Below, piece by piece: positions 8,820 to 16,420 of a stretch of 64,000 nucleotides of DNA (the first letter of the stretch is position 1; each line of letters opens with the position of its first letter). The notes under the pieces were generated by a model, which was not told where the DNA came from, did not search any database, and was given only the letters and a program-made list of their open reading frames with translations. Source of the stretch: Levilinea saccharolytica. Its GTDB lineage: Bacteria; Chloroflexota; Anaerolineae; Anaerolineales; Anaerolineaceae. The stretch covers positions 179,191 to 243,190 of the forward strand of contig NZ_LGCM01000039.1 of NCBI RefSeq assembly GCF_001306035.1, written 5' to 3'. A program made the translations under genes and the position numbers.

Positions 8820-9917
8820 TTACTTCCCTTCTACCAGCTTGCGCGCCTCCTCCAGGTAACTGGCATCCCATTTGAGCGTGGGCACTTCTTTGATCTCGCC
8901 GGTCGAGACCAGGAAGTTCGCAGTGTCCTGCAAGGCGGCGATGACGGTTTCATCCAGGTCGAGCGAGAAATCCACGCGGGTGAAAATCTTCTCAAAAGCA
9001 GCCGGGTCCACGGTGGCGCCCTGGGCCGAAGCGGCCTGCGCGGCCAATTCAGCGGATTTCTTGGGGTCGCTCTTGATCATTTCGGCTTTGGCCAGGTGCG
9101 CAGCCAGGAAATGCACGATCTCCGCGCGGTGGCTTTCGGCGTATTTGACCGTGGTGTTCAGCAGCACGGGGGTCAGGGCGATGTCGCCGTAGCTCATCAT
9201 CACCTTACCCGCGCCCTGCGCCTCGGCGATAGCGGGGGTGGGTTCCCAGGCGGTGAAGGCTTCAATGCTGCCGCTGGTCAGGGCGGCGATGCTGTCTTCC
9301 ACCTTCAAGTTGACCCACTGGAAATCTTCCCACTTCAGATCGCCCACTTTTTCAAAGTAGCGCCGCACCACCTGCTCTGCACCGGTGCCCATGCGAATGC
9401 CGACCTGTTTACCCTTCAAATCATACCATGAAGTGTAACTGGAGTCGGGGCGAACCAGCGTGGAATAGCGGTCGCCGCGCTGCACCACACCGATGATGAC
9501 TACCTGATCGGGCATGGCGCTGAAGAGGGCCACGGTCTTGCTGTCGGAGGCCACGTTGATGTCCACCGCGCCCGAAATGAGGGCCTGGTTGCCTTCGGTG
9601 GCCGAGCTGAACAAGGTGTGTTCCACCTGTAAACCGGCATCGCTGAACAGCGCCGGGGCGCCCTTCAACAGGTATTCTTCGGGATACAACTGTCCGCCGT
9701 AGCGAACAGGGCTCAGTTCCACAACCGGCTCAGCGGTGGGGGCCTCGGTGGCGGCGGGCGCAGCGGGGGCCGCGGGGGCGTCGGTGGGTTGCACTTCCAC
9801 AGGCGCGGGCTGAGCGGTGGGCGCAGGCGCAGCCGCGGGCTGACAGGCAGTCAGCAGCAGGCTGGTCAAAAGCACGCTAACGAACAACAAATAAACGGGT
9901 TTGTACTGGAATTTCAT
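8820..9917 (-). CDS. ABC importer substrate-binding lipoprotein, NMT1/SsuA type (importer 1)
   Basis: This 365-residue lipoprotein captures a small molecule outside the membrane for the importer encoded downstream. The signal peptide ends in LLTAC (Cys25 is the likely lipidation site), followed by an Ala/Pro/Thr-rich tether of about 45 residues. The mature domain has the NMT1/OMR-like pattern: VRYGGQLYPEEYLLKGAPALF, then LISGAVDINVAS, VVQRGDRYSTLV, and the DLKGKQVGIRMGTGAEQ hinge region typical of SsuA/TauA/ThiY proteins. It is first in its operon behind the promoter at 9949-9993 with a GGGAG ribosome site. The bound ligand is unknown. Confidence 0.9.
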   Translation of the reverse strand: MKFQYKPVYLLFVSVLLTSLLLTACQPAAAPAPTAQPAPVEVQPTDAPAAPAAPAATEAPTAEPVVELSPVRYGGQLYPEEYLLKGAPALFSDAGLQVEHTLFSSATEGNQALISGAVDINVASDSKTVALFSAMPDQVVIIGVVQRGDRYSTLVRPDSSYTSWYDLKGKQVGIRMGTGAEQVVRRYFEKVGDLKWEDFQWVNLKVEDSIAALTSGSIEAFTAWEPTPAIAEAQGAGKVMMSYGDIALTPVLLNTTVKYAESHRAEIVHFLAAHLAKAEMIKSDPKKSAELAAQAASAQGATVDPAAFEKIFTRVDFSLDLDETVIAALQDTANFLVSTGEIKEVPTLKWDASYLEEARKLVEGK

Positions 9918-9948
9918 GGTGTCTCCCTTTGGGTGTTTGATCCTACAA

Positions 9949-9993
9949 ATTCTACTGGTGCGCCTTGACCGCGCGCAAATAAGAAATTCTTAT
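9949..9993 (-). promoter_or_regulatory. Promoter P1 with perfect LysR-type dyad
   Basis: On the minus strand a -35 TTGCGC (9973-9978) and a -10 TAGAAT (9949-9954) are separated by exactly 18 bp. Touching the -35 is the box ATAAGAATTTCTTAT (9979-9993), a perfect 7-bp inverted repeat around one central base. It fits both the T-N11-A rule of LysR-type sites and the ATA-N9-TAT rule of Nac/CysB-like regulators. It drives the importer 1 operon, with a leader of about 25 nt. The LysR gene lies immediately upstream, so its product is the obvious candidate to bind here. P2, P3 and P4 share this layout. Confidence 0.7.
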
Positions 9994-10032
9994 AAACCGC
10001 CGCTTTTTCGGGCATAATCCAGTTTTGGGCAA

Positions 10033-10064
10033 ACAAAAACGCCGCTTTTGTGCAAAAGCAGCGC
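10033..10064 (-). terminator. Rho-independent terminator of the LysR gene
   Basis: On the minus strand the sequence forms a stem of about 10 bp (CGCTGCTTTTG pairing with CAAAAGCGGCG, one bulged base) with a 2-nt loop, followed by GTTTTTGTTT. It lies 37 bp after the LysR stop and just upstream of promoter P1, so it insulates the regulator transcript from the importer operon. Confidence 0.75.
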
Positions 10065-10100
10065 CGATCCCCCACGTTTCTCCACCTCAAGACGTCCCTG

Positions 10101-11012
10101 TCACCCGCCCGATGCGCCCCCTTTGGCCTGGTTGGCAAAATCCAAAAAAGTCTGGGCCAGCGATGACAGCGGCGCCGAGCGGTTGTAACACACGTAAATC
10201 TGGCGGCGCAGGGCAAAACCCTCCACATCAATTTCCACCAGTTTACCGGTCTCCAGCTCTTCGCGCACACCCAGACGCGAAATGAGAGTGACGCCAAAGC
10301 CCGCCTGCACGGCCGCCTTGGCCGATTCCTGCAAGCCCAATTCCATCACCACGTTCAGCTCGCGCAGGCTGAGGCCTTGCTCGCGCAGCGCGTCCTGCAG
10401 CACGGAAGTGGCCCCCGAACCCTGCTGCTGCAAGATCAACGGGGCGGTCAGCAGCTCTTCGTAGGGGATGGTGCGCACTCTGGCCCAGGGGTGGCTGGCG
10501 GGAGCCACCAAAACCAGCTGGTCGTTCAAGAACGGCTCAAAGGTCAAATGCCGGTCGCGCCGCAGCCGCCCCACAAAGCCCAGTTCCAGTTGACGGCTGA
10601 ATACCGCTTCCAGAATCTCACGCGAATCACCCACGCGCAGGCCCACGCGGATGGCGGGATGTTCCTGCTTGAATTTGCCCAACAGCACCGGCAGCAGCCC
10701 TTCGCCCGGCCCAGAGCTTGCCCCAATCCACAAACTGCCCGCCAGCCGCCCGCTGAGCGACTGCACCTGCTGCTGCGACTCTTCGTACAGACGCAGAATC
10801 TGGCAGGCGTATTCATACACCAGGCGGCCAACTTCGGTGGGCAAAATCTCAAAGCCGCTGCGGTGCAGCAGTTCCGCCCCATAAGCCTCTTCCAGGGCCT
10901 TGATCTGCATGCTCACCGCCGGTTGAGTCAGGCCCAGGGTTTCCGCGGCGCGCGAAAAGCTCTTGGCCTCAATCACCCGACAGAGCGTGGTCAATTCATC
11001 CATACGTGACAT
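10101..11012 (-). CDS. LysR-family transcriptional regulator
   Basis: This 303-residue regulator has an N-terminal winged helix-turn-helix (SFSRAAETLGLTQPAVSMQIKALE, residues about 18-41) and a two-lobed effector-binding domain from about residue 90 (SLWIGASSGPGEGLLPVLLGKF), as in CysB, CbbR and Cbl. It is transcribed toward importer 1 and separated from it by a terminator. The perfect dyad in promoter P1 is a likely target. No Shine-Dalgarno site precedes the ATG; a TAAGAT hexamer ends 6 nt before it, which would suit a leaderless message. The effector is unknown; because LysR proteins often sense the substrate or product of neighbouring genes, the imported molecule is the first guess. Confidence 0.92.
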   Translation of the reverse strand: MSRMDELTTLCRVIEAKSFSRAAETLGLTQPAVSMQIKALEEAYGAELLHRSGFEILPTEVGRLVYEYACQILRLYEESQQQVQSLSGRLAGSLWIGASSGPGEGLLPVLLGKFKQEHPAIRVGLRVGDSREILEAVFSRQLELGFVGRLRRDRHLTFEPFLNDQLVLVAPASHPWARVRTIPYEELLTAPLILQQQGSGATSVLQDALREQGLSLRELNVVMELGLQESAKAAVQAGFGVTLISRLGVREELETGKLVEIDVEGFALRRQIYVCYNRSAPLSSLAQTFLDFANQAKGGASGG

Positions 11013-11045
11013 AGGCTTATCTTAACACAAACTCAATCATCTGAT

Positions 11046-12290
11046 TCAATCCTGGACGGGCGGCAGAACCGCGGGCACGGCCGGCAGCCGCGTTAACGCC
11101 TGGGTGCGCAGTTCAAAATGTGCCGGCAGCACACGTTCACGGTGCAATCCCATGGTTTTGATCGTATAGGCCAGCCGGTCCACATTGGGCATAGGGTCGC
11201 CCCAATCCATATCGTCCCACACCTGCGGCCCGCCCTTTCCCACCACTTCACGCCAGCGCGTGCCGCGGGGTGCGCCCCAATAGGCAAACCATAAATCCGG
11301 CAGAATCCAGCGGTAGGTCAAATCGCGGGTGTAATCAAAGTGCGGGGCCACATCGCCCTGCACCGCCATTTCGCAGGCCAGGGCGGCAAAATCCACCCCG
11401 GCGCGCAGCGAACAGGCCAGCGTGCCCCAGAATTTGGGGTTGATCTCCATCAGCTTAAACTGCCCGTCGCGCTCGTCGCGCATAAACTCCACCTGGGCCG
11501 GGCCGTGCCATCCCAGCGCGTCCAAAAGCCGCCCGCCCAATTCCAGCAGCTCTGGGGCCTCTATGGTGCGGTTGCGCGCGCCCGTCCCCCCCGAAAGCGG
11601 GTAGGTGACCTCGCGCACCTGGGCCACCGCCGCCCGCCGCTGCCCGTGATTGTACAAAAACAGGGCGTCGTAGAGCGTGCCGGGGATGTATTCTTGAATC
11701 ATCGGACGGGAAAAATCGTTGACCGGCGGGTTGCTCACCTGGGCGCTGACTGCCTGGTAGCCCGCCAAAAGCTCTTTTGGCGTGCGCGCAAAACGGATGG
11801 TCGTGCCGATGCCGCAGCCCTGGCGCGCCTTCACCAGGCAGGGGTAGGGTATCTCCCCCAGGCTTTTGGCTAACGCCTGTTCATCTTCCGGCCAAAAGGT
11901 GGCCGGGATGGGCACGCCCACTTGTTGGGCCAGGCGCATACTTTCCAGCTTGTCATGCGCCCGCCGCAGCACAGCGTAATTAGGGAAAGGGATGGCCGTC
12001 CAGCGCGCCAGGCGCTCATACGCATAGGACACCGGCAGCACCGCCGCATGGCTGAAAGGCAGCAGCACGTCAAACTTCTCACGCTGCAGCACATCCTCCA
12101 GCGCGTCCACATAGGCTTCCGGCGAGATGTACGGCGATGGGATTACCACCTTTCCCCGTGCCCATCGGGTGAGAAACGGGTCTGGCTGGGTACTCTTAAC
12201 CCCCAGGGTGACATCATGCCCTGCGCGCCCCAAACTGCGCACTGCGGCCACCACGTTGCGTTCTTTAGACTGCGGAATGAGAATCTTCAT
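11046..12290 (-). CDS. ATP-grasp ligase (ATP-grasp 1)
   Basis: This 414-residue protein has the ATP-grasp architecture: an N-terminal Rossmann-like domain (MKILIPQSKERNVVAAVRSLG), a DK pair at 113-114, the ATP-binding lid around LVKARQGCGIGT (152-163), IQEYIPG at 198-204, and metal ligands in EFMRDERDG (268-276) and EIN (282-284). ATP-grasp enzymes activate a carboxylate as acyl-phosphate and join it to an amine or thiol. Its start lies inside the end of the previous ATP-grasp gene (26-bp overlap), so the two are translationally coupled. The C-terminal region after 300 is specific and unidentified. Substrates cannot be read from sequence. Confidence 0.85.
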   Translation of the reverse strand: MKILIPQSKERNVVAAVRSLGRAGHDVTLGVKSTQPDPFLTRWARGKVVIPSPYISPEAYVDALEDVLQREKFDVLLPFSHAAVLPVSYAYERLARWTAIPFPNYAVLRRAHDKLESMRLAQQVGVPIPATFWPEDEQALAKSLGEIPYPCLVKARQGCGIGTTIRFARTPKELLAGYQAVSAQVSNPPVNDFSRPMIQEYIPGTLYDALFLYNHGQRRAAVAQVREVTYPLSGGTGARNRTIEAPELLELGGRLLDALGWHGPAQVEFMRDERDGQFKLMEINPKFWGTLACSLRAGVDFAALACEMAVQGDVAPHFDYTRDLTYRWILPDLWFAYWGAPRGTRWREVVGKGGPQVWDDMDWGDPMPNVDRLAYTIKTMGLHRERVLPAHFELRTQALTRLPAVPAVLPPVQD

Positions 12291-13485
12291 GATGTTTGCG
12301 GCGAAGGAAGGATTGAGCTTTGTTTTGCAGATAGCGGAAGAAAGGCCGCGGGTCGCGCCAGCTCCACAGCCCGTGCATCACCGGCGGGCGCAGGAAGGGC
12401 AGCATGCGGCGCAGGCGGTTATCGCGGTTGCCCATCAAGCGCTGTACCGCCGCCTCCGAAAAGGCCACCCAACGCACCCCGTTGCGCTGCGGCACCTTGG
12501 GCAGCGGCGGCAGGCCCGCCATATCCAGGTAGGCCGCGGCGGCAATATTGACCCCGCAGGGCACCCCCAGGGCGTGCCATTTCCAGAAGCGGCCGTTGAT
12601 TTCGATCAGCTTATACTGCCCGTCGCGCGGATCGCGTTTAAACTCCACCTGGGCAACCCCGTGAAAGTGAAAGGCGCGCAGCAGGTCCACACCGTAGGGG
12701 ATGATTTCGTCACAGGCCAGGCTCTCCCCCACGCTGCACGTGCCCGAAAACGGCGGAATCTGAATCAGCTTGCGGCCGGTGAAGACCGCCGGTTCTATAT
12801 CGGGATCAGGGCTGACGTAGCATCCCAGGGTATACAGTTCGTCATCCCCGCCGGGGATCAGCTCCTGCACCAGGGCATCCAGGCCCGTGCATTGACTCAG
12901 CACCGCCTCCAGGGCGGCGCGGTCCTTCACCACGATGGTCTGTTTGCCAAACACATGGAAGAATTGCTTGCCGCTCAGCCCCTTCACCAGGGCTGGAAAA
13001 GCCTCCGGCGGCCACTCTGCCCCCGTCTGGCCGCAGCGCACCTGCAGCGAACGCGGAACGGGAACCCCCAGCCGCAGAGCCGCCTCGTACTGGTTTTGCT
13101 TGTCCATCATAAACGCCAGCGTTTCGGCATCCGGAAAGGTGAAGCGGAAATAGGGGGCCAGGCGCTCGCGCCCGCGCGCCAGGGTCATCAGATAGGTGTC
13201 ATCGGTGATCAGCAAAATCCCCGGGCGCGGCAGGCGCTGACCCACCTCCACCAGGCGCGACACCAGCCCCTCTGGGTCGTCCCACGGGCTGGGAGCCGTC
13301 AGCCCCACCGCGTAGCGTGAGGCCAAGCCCACGCCATCGGGCTTGGAGTGAATCACCACCGACTTGAGGCCCAGCTCCGCCAGGGAACGGACGATGCCCA
13401 GGCTGTTGATCCAGCCGCCGTCCAATACCACAGGGATTGGGTCCGTGCCCCCGGCCCAATGGGCGTCAAAGTTTTTTGGAAACAT
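12265..13485 (-). CDS. ATP-grasp ligase (ATP-grasp 2), close paralog of ATP-grasp 3
   Basis: This 406-residue protein has an N-terminal pre-ATP-grasp domain with VVLDGGWINSLGIVRSLAELG, a DK pair at 128-129, QELIPGGD at 207-214, EFKRDPRDG at 281-289 and the catalytic EIN at 295-297. It is very similar along its whole length to the protein at 16421-17614, so these are recent duplicates lying either side of importer 2. It differs by a C-terminal tail (RKHHEDSHSAV) that is encoded in the overlap with ATP-grasp 1. It begins 5 bp after the importer 2 ATPase gene, so it is probably read from promoter P2. Role inferred: carboxylate-amine ligation in glycan decoration. Confidence 0.85.
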   Translation of the reverse strand: MFPKNFDAHWAGGTDPIPVVLDGGWINSLGIVRSLAELGLKSVVIHSKPDGVGLASRYAVGLTAPSPWDDPEGLVSRLVEVGQRLPRPGILLITDDTYLMTLARGRERLAPYFRFTFPDAETLAFMMDKQNQYEAALRLGVPVPRSLQVRCGQTGAEWPPEAFPALVKGLSGKQFFHVFGKQTIVVKDRAALEAVLSQCTGLDALVQELIPGGDDELYTLGCYVSPDPDIEPAVFTGRKLIQIPPFSGTCSVGESLACDEIIPYGVDLLRAFHFHGVAQVEFKRDPRDGQYKLIEINGRFWKWHALGVPCGVNIAAAAYLDMAGLPPLPKVPQRNGVRWVAFSEAAVQRLMGNRDNRLRRMLPFLRPPVMHGLWSWRDPRPFFRYLQNKAQSFLRRKHHEDSHSAV

Positions 13486-13490
13486 GGGTG

Positions 13491-14291
13491 CTAATCTTTC
13501 CCTGAGACCAGCGACTCCACCTTGCCGTTTTCGCCGAAGCGGTGTACTTCCAACTGGCTGTAGAGTTCATGCCACAAAGCCATAAACTCCGGCGTCTCCG
13601 GCAGGCGCGGGCGCGGCAGCGGCACCGGTACGATCTTTTTGATCGTCCCAGGGCGCGTGCCCATCACAATCACCCGATCGCCCAGCAAAATTGCTTCCTG
13701 GATGTTATGTGTGATGAATATGATAGTGGAACCCACATCTTGCCAGATGCGCACCAGTTCTGCCTGCAAAATGGCGCGCGTCTGCGCGTCCAGGCTGCCA
13801 AAGGGCTCATCCATCAGCAAAATTTCTGGGTTCAAGGCCAGCGACCGCGCAATGGCCCCGCGCTGCTTCATGCCGCCCGAAAGCTGGTGCGGAAAGGCCT
13901 TTTCAAAGCCCTCCAGCCCCACCATGCGGATAAAGCGGCGGGCGGTTTCTTCGCGCTCCGCTTTGGCCACGCCTTTCACCTTCAGCGCATAGGTCAAATT
14001 GCCCAGCACCGTGCGCCAGGGGAAAAGCTGGTCAAATTCCTGAAAGACCATCAGCCGGTCTGGCCCCGGATCAGACACTTCGCGCTCACCCACCAAAATG
14101 CGCCCTTTCTCCGGCTTCTGAAAGCCCGCGATCGAGCGGATGAGGGTGCTCTTGCCGCAGCCCGAAGGCCCCAACACGGTGATAAATTCTCCCGGCTCCA
14201 CGCTGAAATCAATATCTTCCAGCGCCTGCACCTCGCCGTGCTCCCCCGTAAAACGTACCCATAAATGTTCCACCTTCATGCGTCCGGCCAT
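13491..14291 (-). CDS. ABC importer ATPase, nitrate/sulfonate/taurine type (importer 2)
   Basis: This 266-residue ATPase has Walker A GPSGCGKST at 41-49, the signature LSGGMKQR at 137-144 and Walker B LLMDEPFGSLD from 158. The start chosen is the ATG at 14291, which follows a GAGGAG ribosome site by 6 nt and the permease stop by 2 bp; longer frames would lie within the permease. It is the same length as the importer 1 ATPase and closely related, pointing to duplication of a whole importer. It is followed after 5 bp by the ATP-grasp 2 gene, an unusual coupling of an importer with a ligase. Confidence 0.92.
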   Translation of the reverse strand: MAGRMKVEHLWVRFTGEHGEVQALEDIDFSVEPGEFITVLGPSGCGKSTLIRSIAGFQKPEKGRILVGEREVSDPGPDRLMVFQEFDQLFPWRTVLGNLTYALKVKGVAKAEREETARRFIRMVGLEGFEKAFPHQLSGGMKQRGAIARSLALNPEILLMDEPFGSLDAQTRAILQAELVRIWQDVGSTIIFITHNIQEAILLGDRVIVMGTRPGTIKKIVPVPLPRPRLPETPEFMALWHELYSQLEVHRFGENGKVESLVSGKD

Positions 14292-14293
14292 GT

Positions 14294-15094
14294 TTAGCTC
14301 CTCGTCACCACCATGCCCCAACGCTGCACGGTGCGCTTTTCTAACTGGGTGAACAAACCGCTTTCCACGACGATACCGATCAGGATGATCACGCCCAGGG
14401 CTGCAAACACGCCGGGTGTATCCAGGAAGAAGCGCCGCTGATAGATGAGCCAGCCCAGGCCGCCGTCCTTGCCAGAAGCGCCGAAGATCATCTCCGCCGC
14501 CACCAGCGAACGCCAGGCGCGCGCCCATGAAATTTTGAGGCCAGTGAAGATGTAGGGGAAGGCCGCCGGAACCATGACCGAAGTCACCAGCCGCAGCCCG
14601 CGCAGACCGATATTGCGCCCCACTTCCAACTGAGTGCGCGAGACCGAACGGAAGCCCGCATAGGTGTTCAGCATCATCGGCCAGACCACCGAGTGCACCA
14701 GCACAAAGATGATGCCCCATTCGCCGGAGCCAAACCACAGCAGGGTGATGGGCAGCAAGGCCACACCTGGCAGCGGGTGGTTAATCGCCACCATGGCTTC
14801 CATGAAGTCGGCAAAGATATCCGAAACCATCGCCAGCGCCACCATCACAAATGAGATGAGCAGCCCAATGCCTAGCCCCATCAGGATCAGGTACAGCGAA
14901 TACCAGGTACGCTGCACCATCTCACCGCTGGCGGTGGATTCTACCAGGGCTTTAAGGATGGAGACTAAATCGGGGAACAGCAAAGGCGGGTATATCTTGC
15001 TCAGGGCCACGATTTCCCAGATGGCCAGAAAGGCCAGCACAAACAGCACCTGGCGAAAGGTGTGGTTCTTCCACAGTGAAGGCTTTTTCTTCAT
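14294..15094 (-). CDS. ABC importer permease (SsuC/TauC-like, importer 2)
   Basis: This 266-residue inner-membrane permease has about six spans and the EAA-type loop GRNIGLRGLRLVTSVMVPAAFP. The start was set at 15094 (MKKKPSLWKN); the in-frame ATG at 15145 lies inside a strong hairpin and would add a polar, non-membrane leader. Only one permease gene is present, so a homodimeric channel is expected, unlike importer 1. It ends in LEKRTVQRWGMVVTRS, the same C-terminal pattern as the other two permeases. Confidence 0.88.
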   Translation of the reverse strand: MKKKPSLWKNHTFRQVLFVLAFLAIWEIVALSKIYPPLLFPDLVSILKALVESTASGEMVQRTWYSLYLILMGLGIGLLISFVMVALAMVSDIFADFMEAMVAINHPLPGVALLPITLLWFGSGEWGIIFVLVHSVVWPMMLNTYAGFRSVSRTQLEVGRNIGLRGLRLVTSVMVPAAFPYIFTGLKISWARAWRSLVAAEMIFGASGKDGGLGWLIYQRRFFLDTPGVFAALGVIILIGIVVESGLFTQLEKRTVQRWGMVVTRS

Positions 15095-15111
15095 CGTTCT
15101 GTCCCGGCTCA

Positions 15112-15154
15112 CATAAACAGAGCCACGCACAACCTGGCGTGGCATCTGCTTATG
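15112..15154 (-). promoter_or_regulatory. Stem-loop between binding-protein and permease genes (importer 2)
   Basis: A long interrupted palindrome pairs CATAA, CAGA and CCACGC (15112-15128) with GCGTGG, TCTG and TTATG (15137-15154) around an 8-nt loop. There is no U run on either side, so it is more likely an mRNA 3'-end stabiliser or partial attenuator than a full terminator. It would keep the binding protein in excess over the permease and ATPase. Importer 1 has a hairpin at the same place in its operon. Confidence 0.6.
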
Positions 15155-15184
15155 TCAGTCTTTAGGTTAAGATACCAGCAGCGG

Positions 15185-16237
15185 TTACGGGCGATACTGC
15201 AATTTCTCCAAAGCGGAGGGGGTTTCACCCTGCATTTCACCGACCGTCGAAACGACATTATACCACGCAATATCGCTCACGGACTTGGGAGCATTCTTGA
15301 TGTATCCGGCGTTGACCATGAAATCGGAGAAGCCCATCAAGCCGTAGGGGGTGGTGGTGTAGTTCATGCCCGGCCAGGTGAGGTATTTCAGGGTGGTGGC
15401 TTCATCCAGCTTGAAGCTAGGGGCCAGAATCTTGGCCGCGGCTTCGGGCTGTTCGTTGATGAAGGCCGCCGCGTCGCTCAGGCCCAAGACGAAAGCCGCG
15501 TACACCTGAGGGTTCTTTTCGTACAGGTCTTTGGAGGCCACCGCCACCAGGAAGCTGAAGTCAGAACCAAAGGCCTGGGTGCCGTCCACAATCTGGCGGA
15601 TGCCCGGGGCGCTCAGTTCCTGGAAGTTGTAGGGGGGCGAAGTGAAGTGCGCAGAAATATCCTTCTGGCTGATCAAAGCCGCGGCCGCATCCGGGTGGGC
15701 CATGGCCACGCCGAAATCATCCAGCGCGGTGGGGCTGCCCAGTTCTTTTTCGGCTGCCATCGAGAGCAAAATGTGCTGGATGGAGCCAGGGGCCGGGTAG
15801 GCGATCTTATCGCCTTCTTTGAAATCTTTCAGGCTCTGGATATCGTCTTTGTAGGTCTGCAAGCCCAGGGGCATCACGCACACGCCCGAAGCCACTTTCC
15901 ACGGAATGCCCTTATCCCAACCGATCAGGAAGGGGGGAATACCCATGATGGCCGCGTCCACCTGACCGGCCACAAAGGCTTCGTTGATCGCGCCGCCCGA
16001 ACCGTAGGTCTGCCATTCCACCTGCAAACCCGGCAGGTATTTTTCAAACATCTTCTGTTCGCGCGCCACCGTCAGCATGGCGTAGCCCAAACCAAACTGT
16101 TCCGCAATACGCAGCTTGGGCGCATCCGCCGCGGGGGCAGGGGCCGCATCCGACGCCGCCGGAGCCGCCGCCGGGGCGCAGGCCGTCAACAGGATGGCCG
16201 CCAGAACCAAAGACGCCAATAACCGATACAACTTCAT
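15185..16237 (-). CDS. ABC importer substrate-binding lipoprotein, NMT1/SsuA type (importer 2)
   Basis: This 350-residue lipoprotein has a signal peptide ending LLTAC (Cys20) and a short Ala/Pro tether. The mature domain starts KLRIAEQFGLGYAMLTVAREQKMFEKYLPGLQVEW, the typical first lobe of NMT1/SsuA/TauA proteins, followed by FVAGQVDAAIMGIPPFLIGWDKG and a hinge with YPAPGSIQHILL. It is diverged from the importer 1 binding protein, so the two systems probably take up different but related molecules. It is first in the operon behind promoter P2. The ligand is unknown. Confidence 0.9.
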   Translation of the reverse strand: MKLYRLLASLVLAAILLTACAPAAAPAASDAAPAPAADAPKLRIAEQFGLGYAMLTVAREQKMFEKYLPGLQVEWQTYGSGGAINEAFVAGQVDAAIMGIPPFLIGWDKGIPWKVASGVCVMPLGLQTYKDDIQSLKDFKEGDKIAYPAPGSIQHILLSMAAEKELGSPTALDDFGVAMAHPDAAAALISQKDISAHFTSPPYNFQELSAPGIRQIVDGTQAFGSDFSFLVAVASKDLYEKNPQVYAAFVLGLSDAAAFINEQPEAAAKILAPSFKLDEATTLKYLTWPGMNYTTTPYGLMGFSDFMVNAGYIKNAPKSVSDIAWYNVVSTVGEMQGETPSALEKLQYRP

Positions 16238-16298
16238 ATGCTTCTCTCCTCAGACATCGAATTTTTCCGGTCAGATACCCGCCAGAGTTTTCCGGATA

Positions 16299-16353
16299 AT
16301 TATACAGATGACCAGTAACCGCAAGCAAATAAATTTTTTTGATACAGGGAGAT
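16299..16353 (-). promoter_or_regulatory. Promoter P2 with LysR-like box
   Basis: On the minus strand a -35 TTGCTT (16323-16328) and a perfect -10 TATAAT (16299-16304) are 18 bp apart. The abutting box ATCAAAAAAATTTAT (16329-16343) matches the P3 and P4 boxes. Five bases further upstream comes a GAGAT-TTTTC block (plus-strand reading) also shared with P3 and P4. It drives the importer 2 operon with a leader of about 55 nt. Confidence 0.7.
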
Positions 16354-16420
16354 GTTTTCCCCCCGCCCAGGTGAGTCAGCCGCACAGGGTTCTTTCGCTT
16401 GCGGAGCGAAAATCGTCACC

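Noticed and set aside
16393..16411. Stem TTTCGCT/AGCGAAA after ATP-grasp 3 as a terminator
   Set aside because: The stem is only 7 bp and is not followed by a T run on the minus strand.
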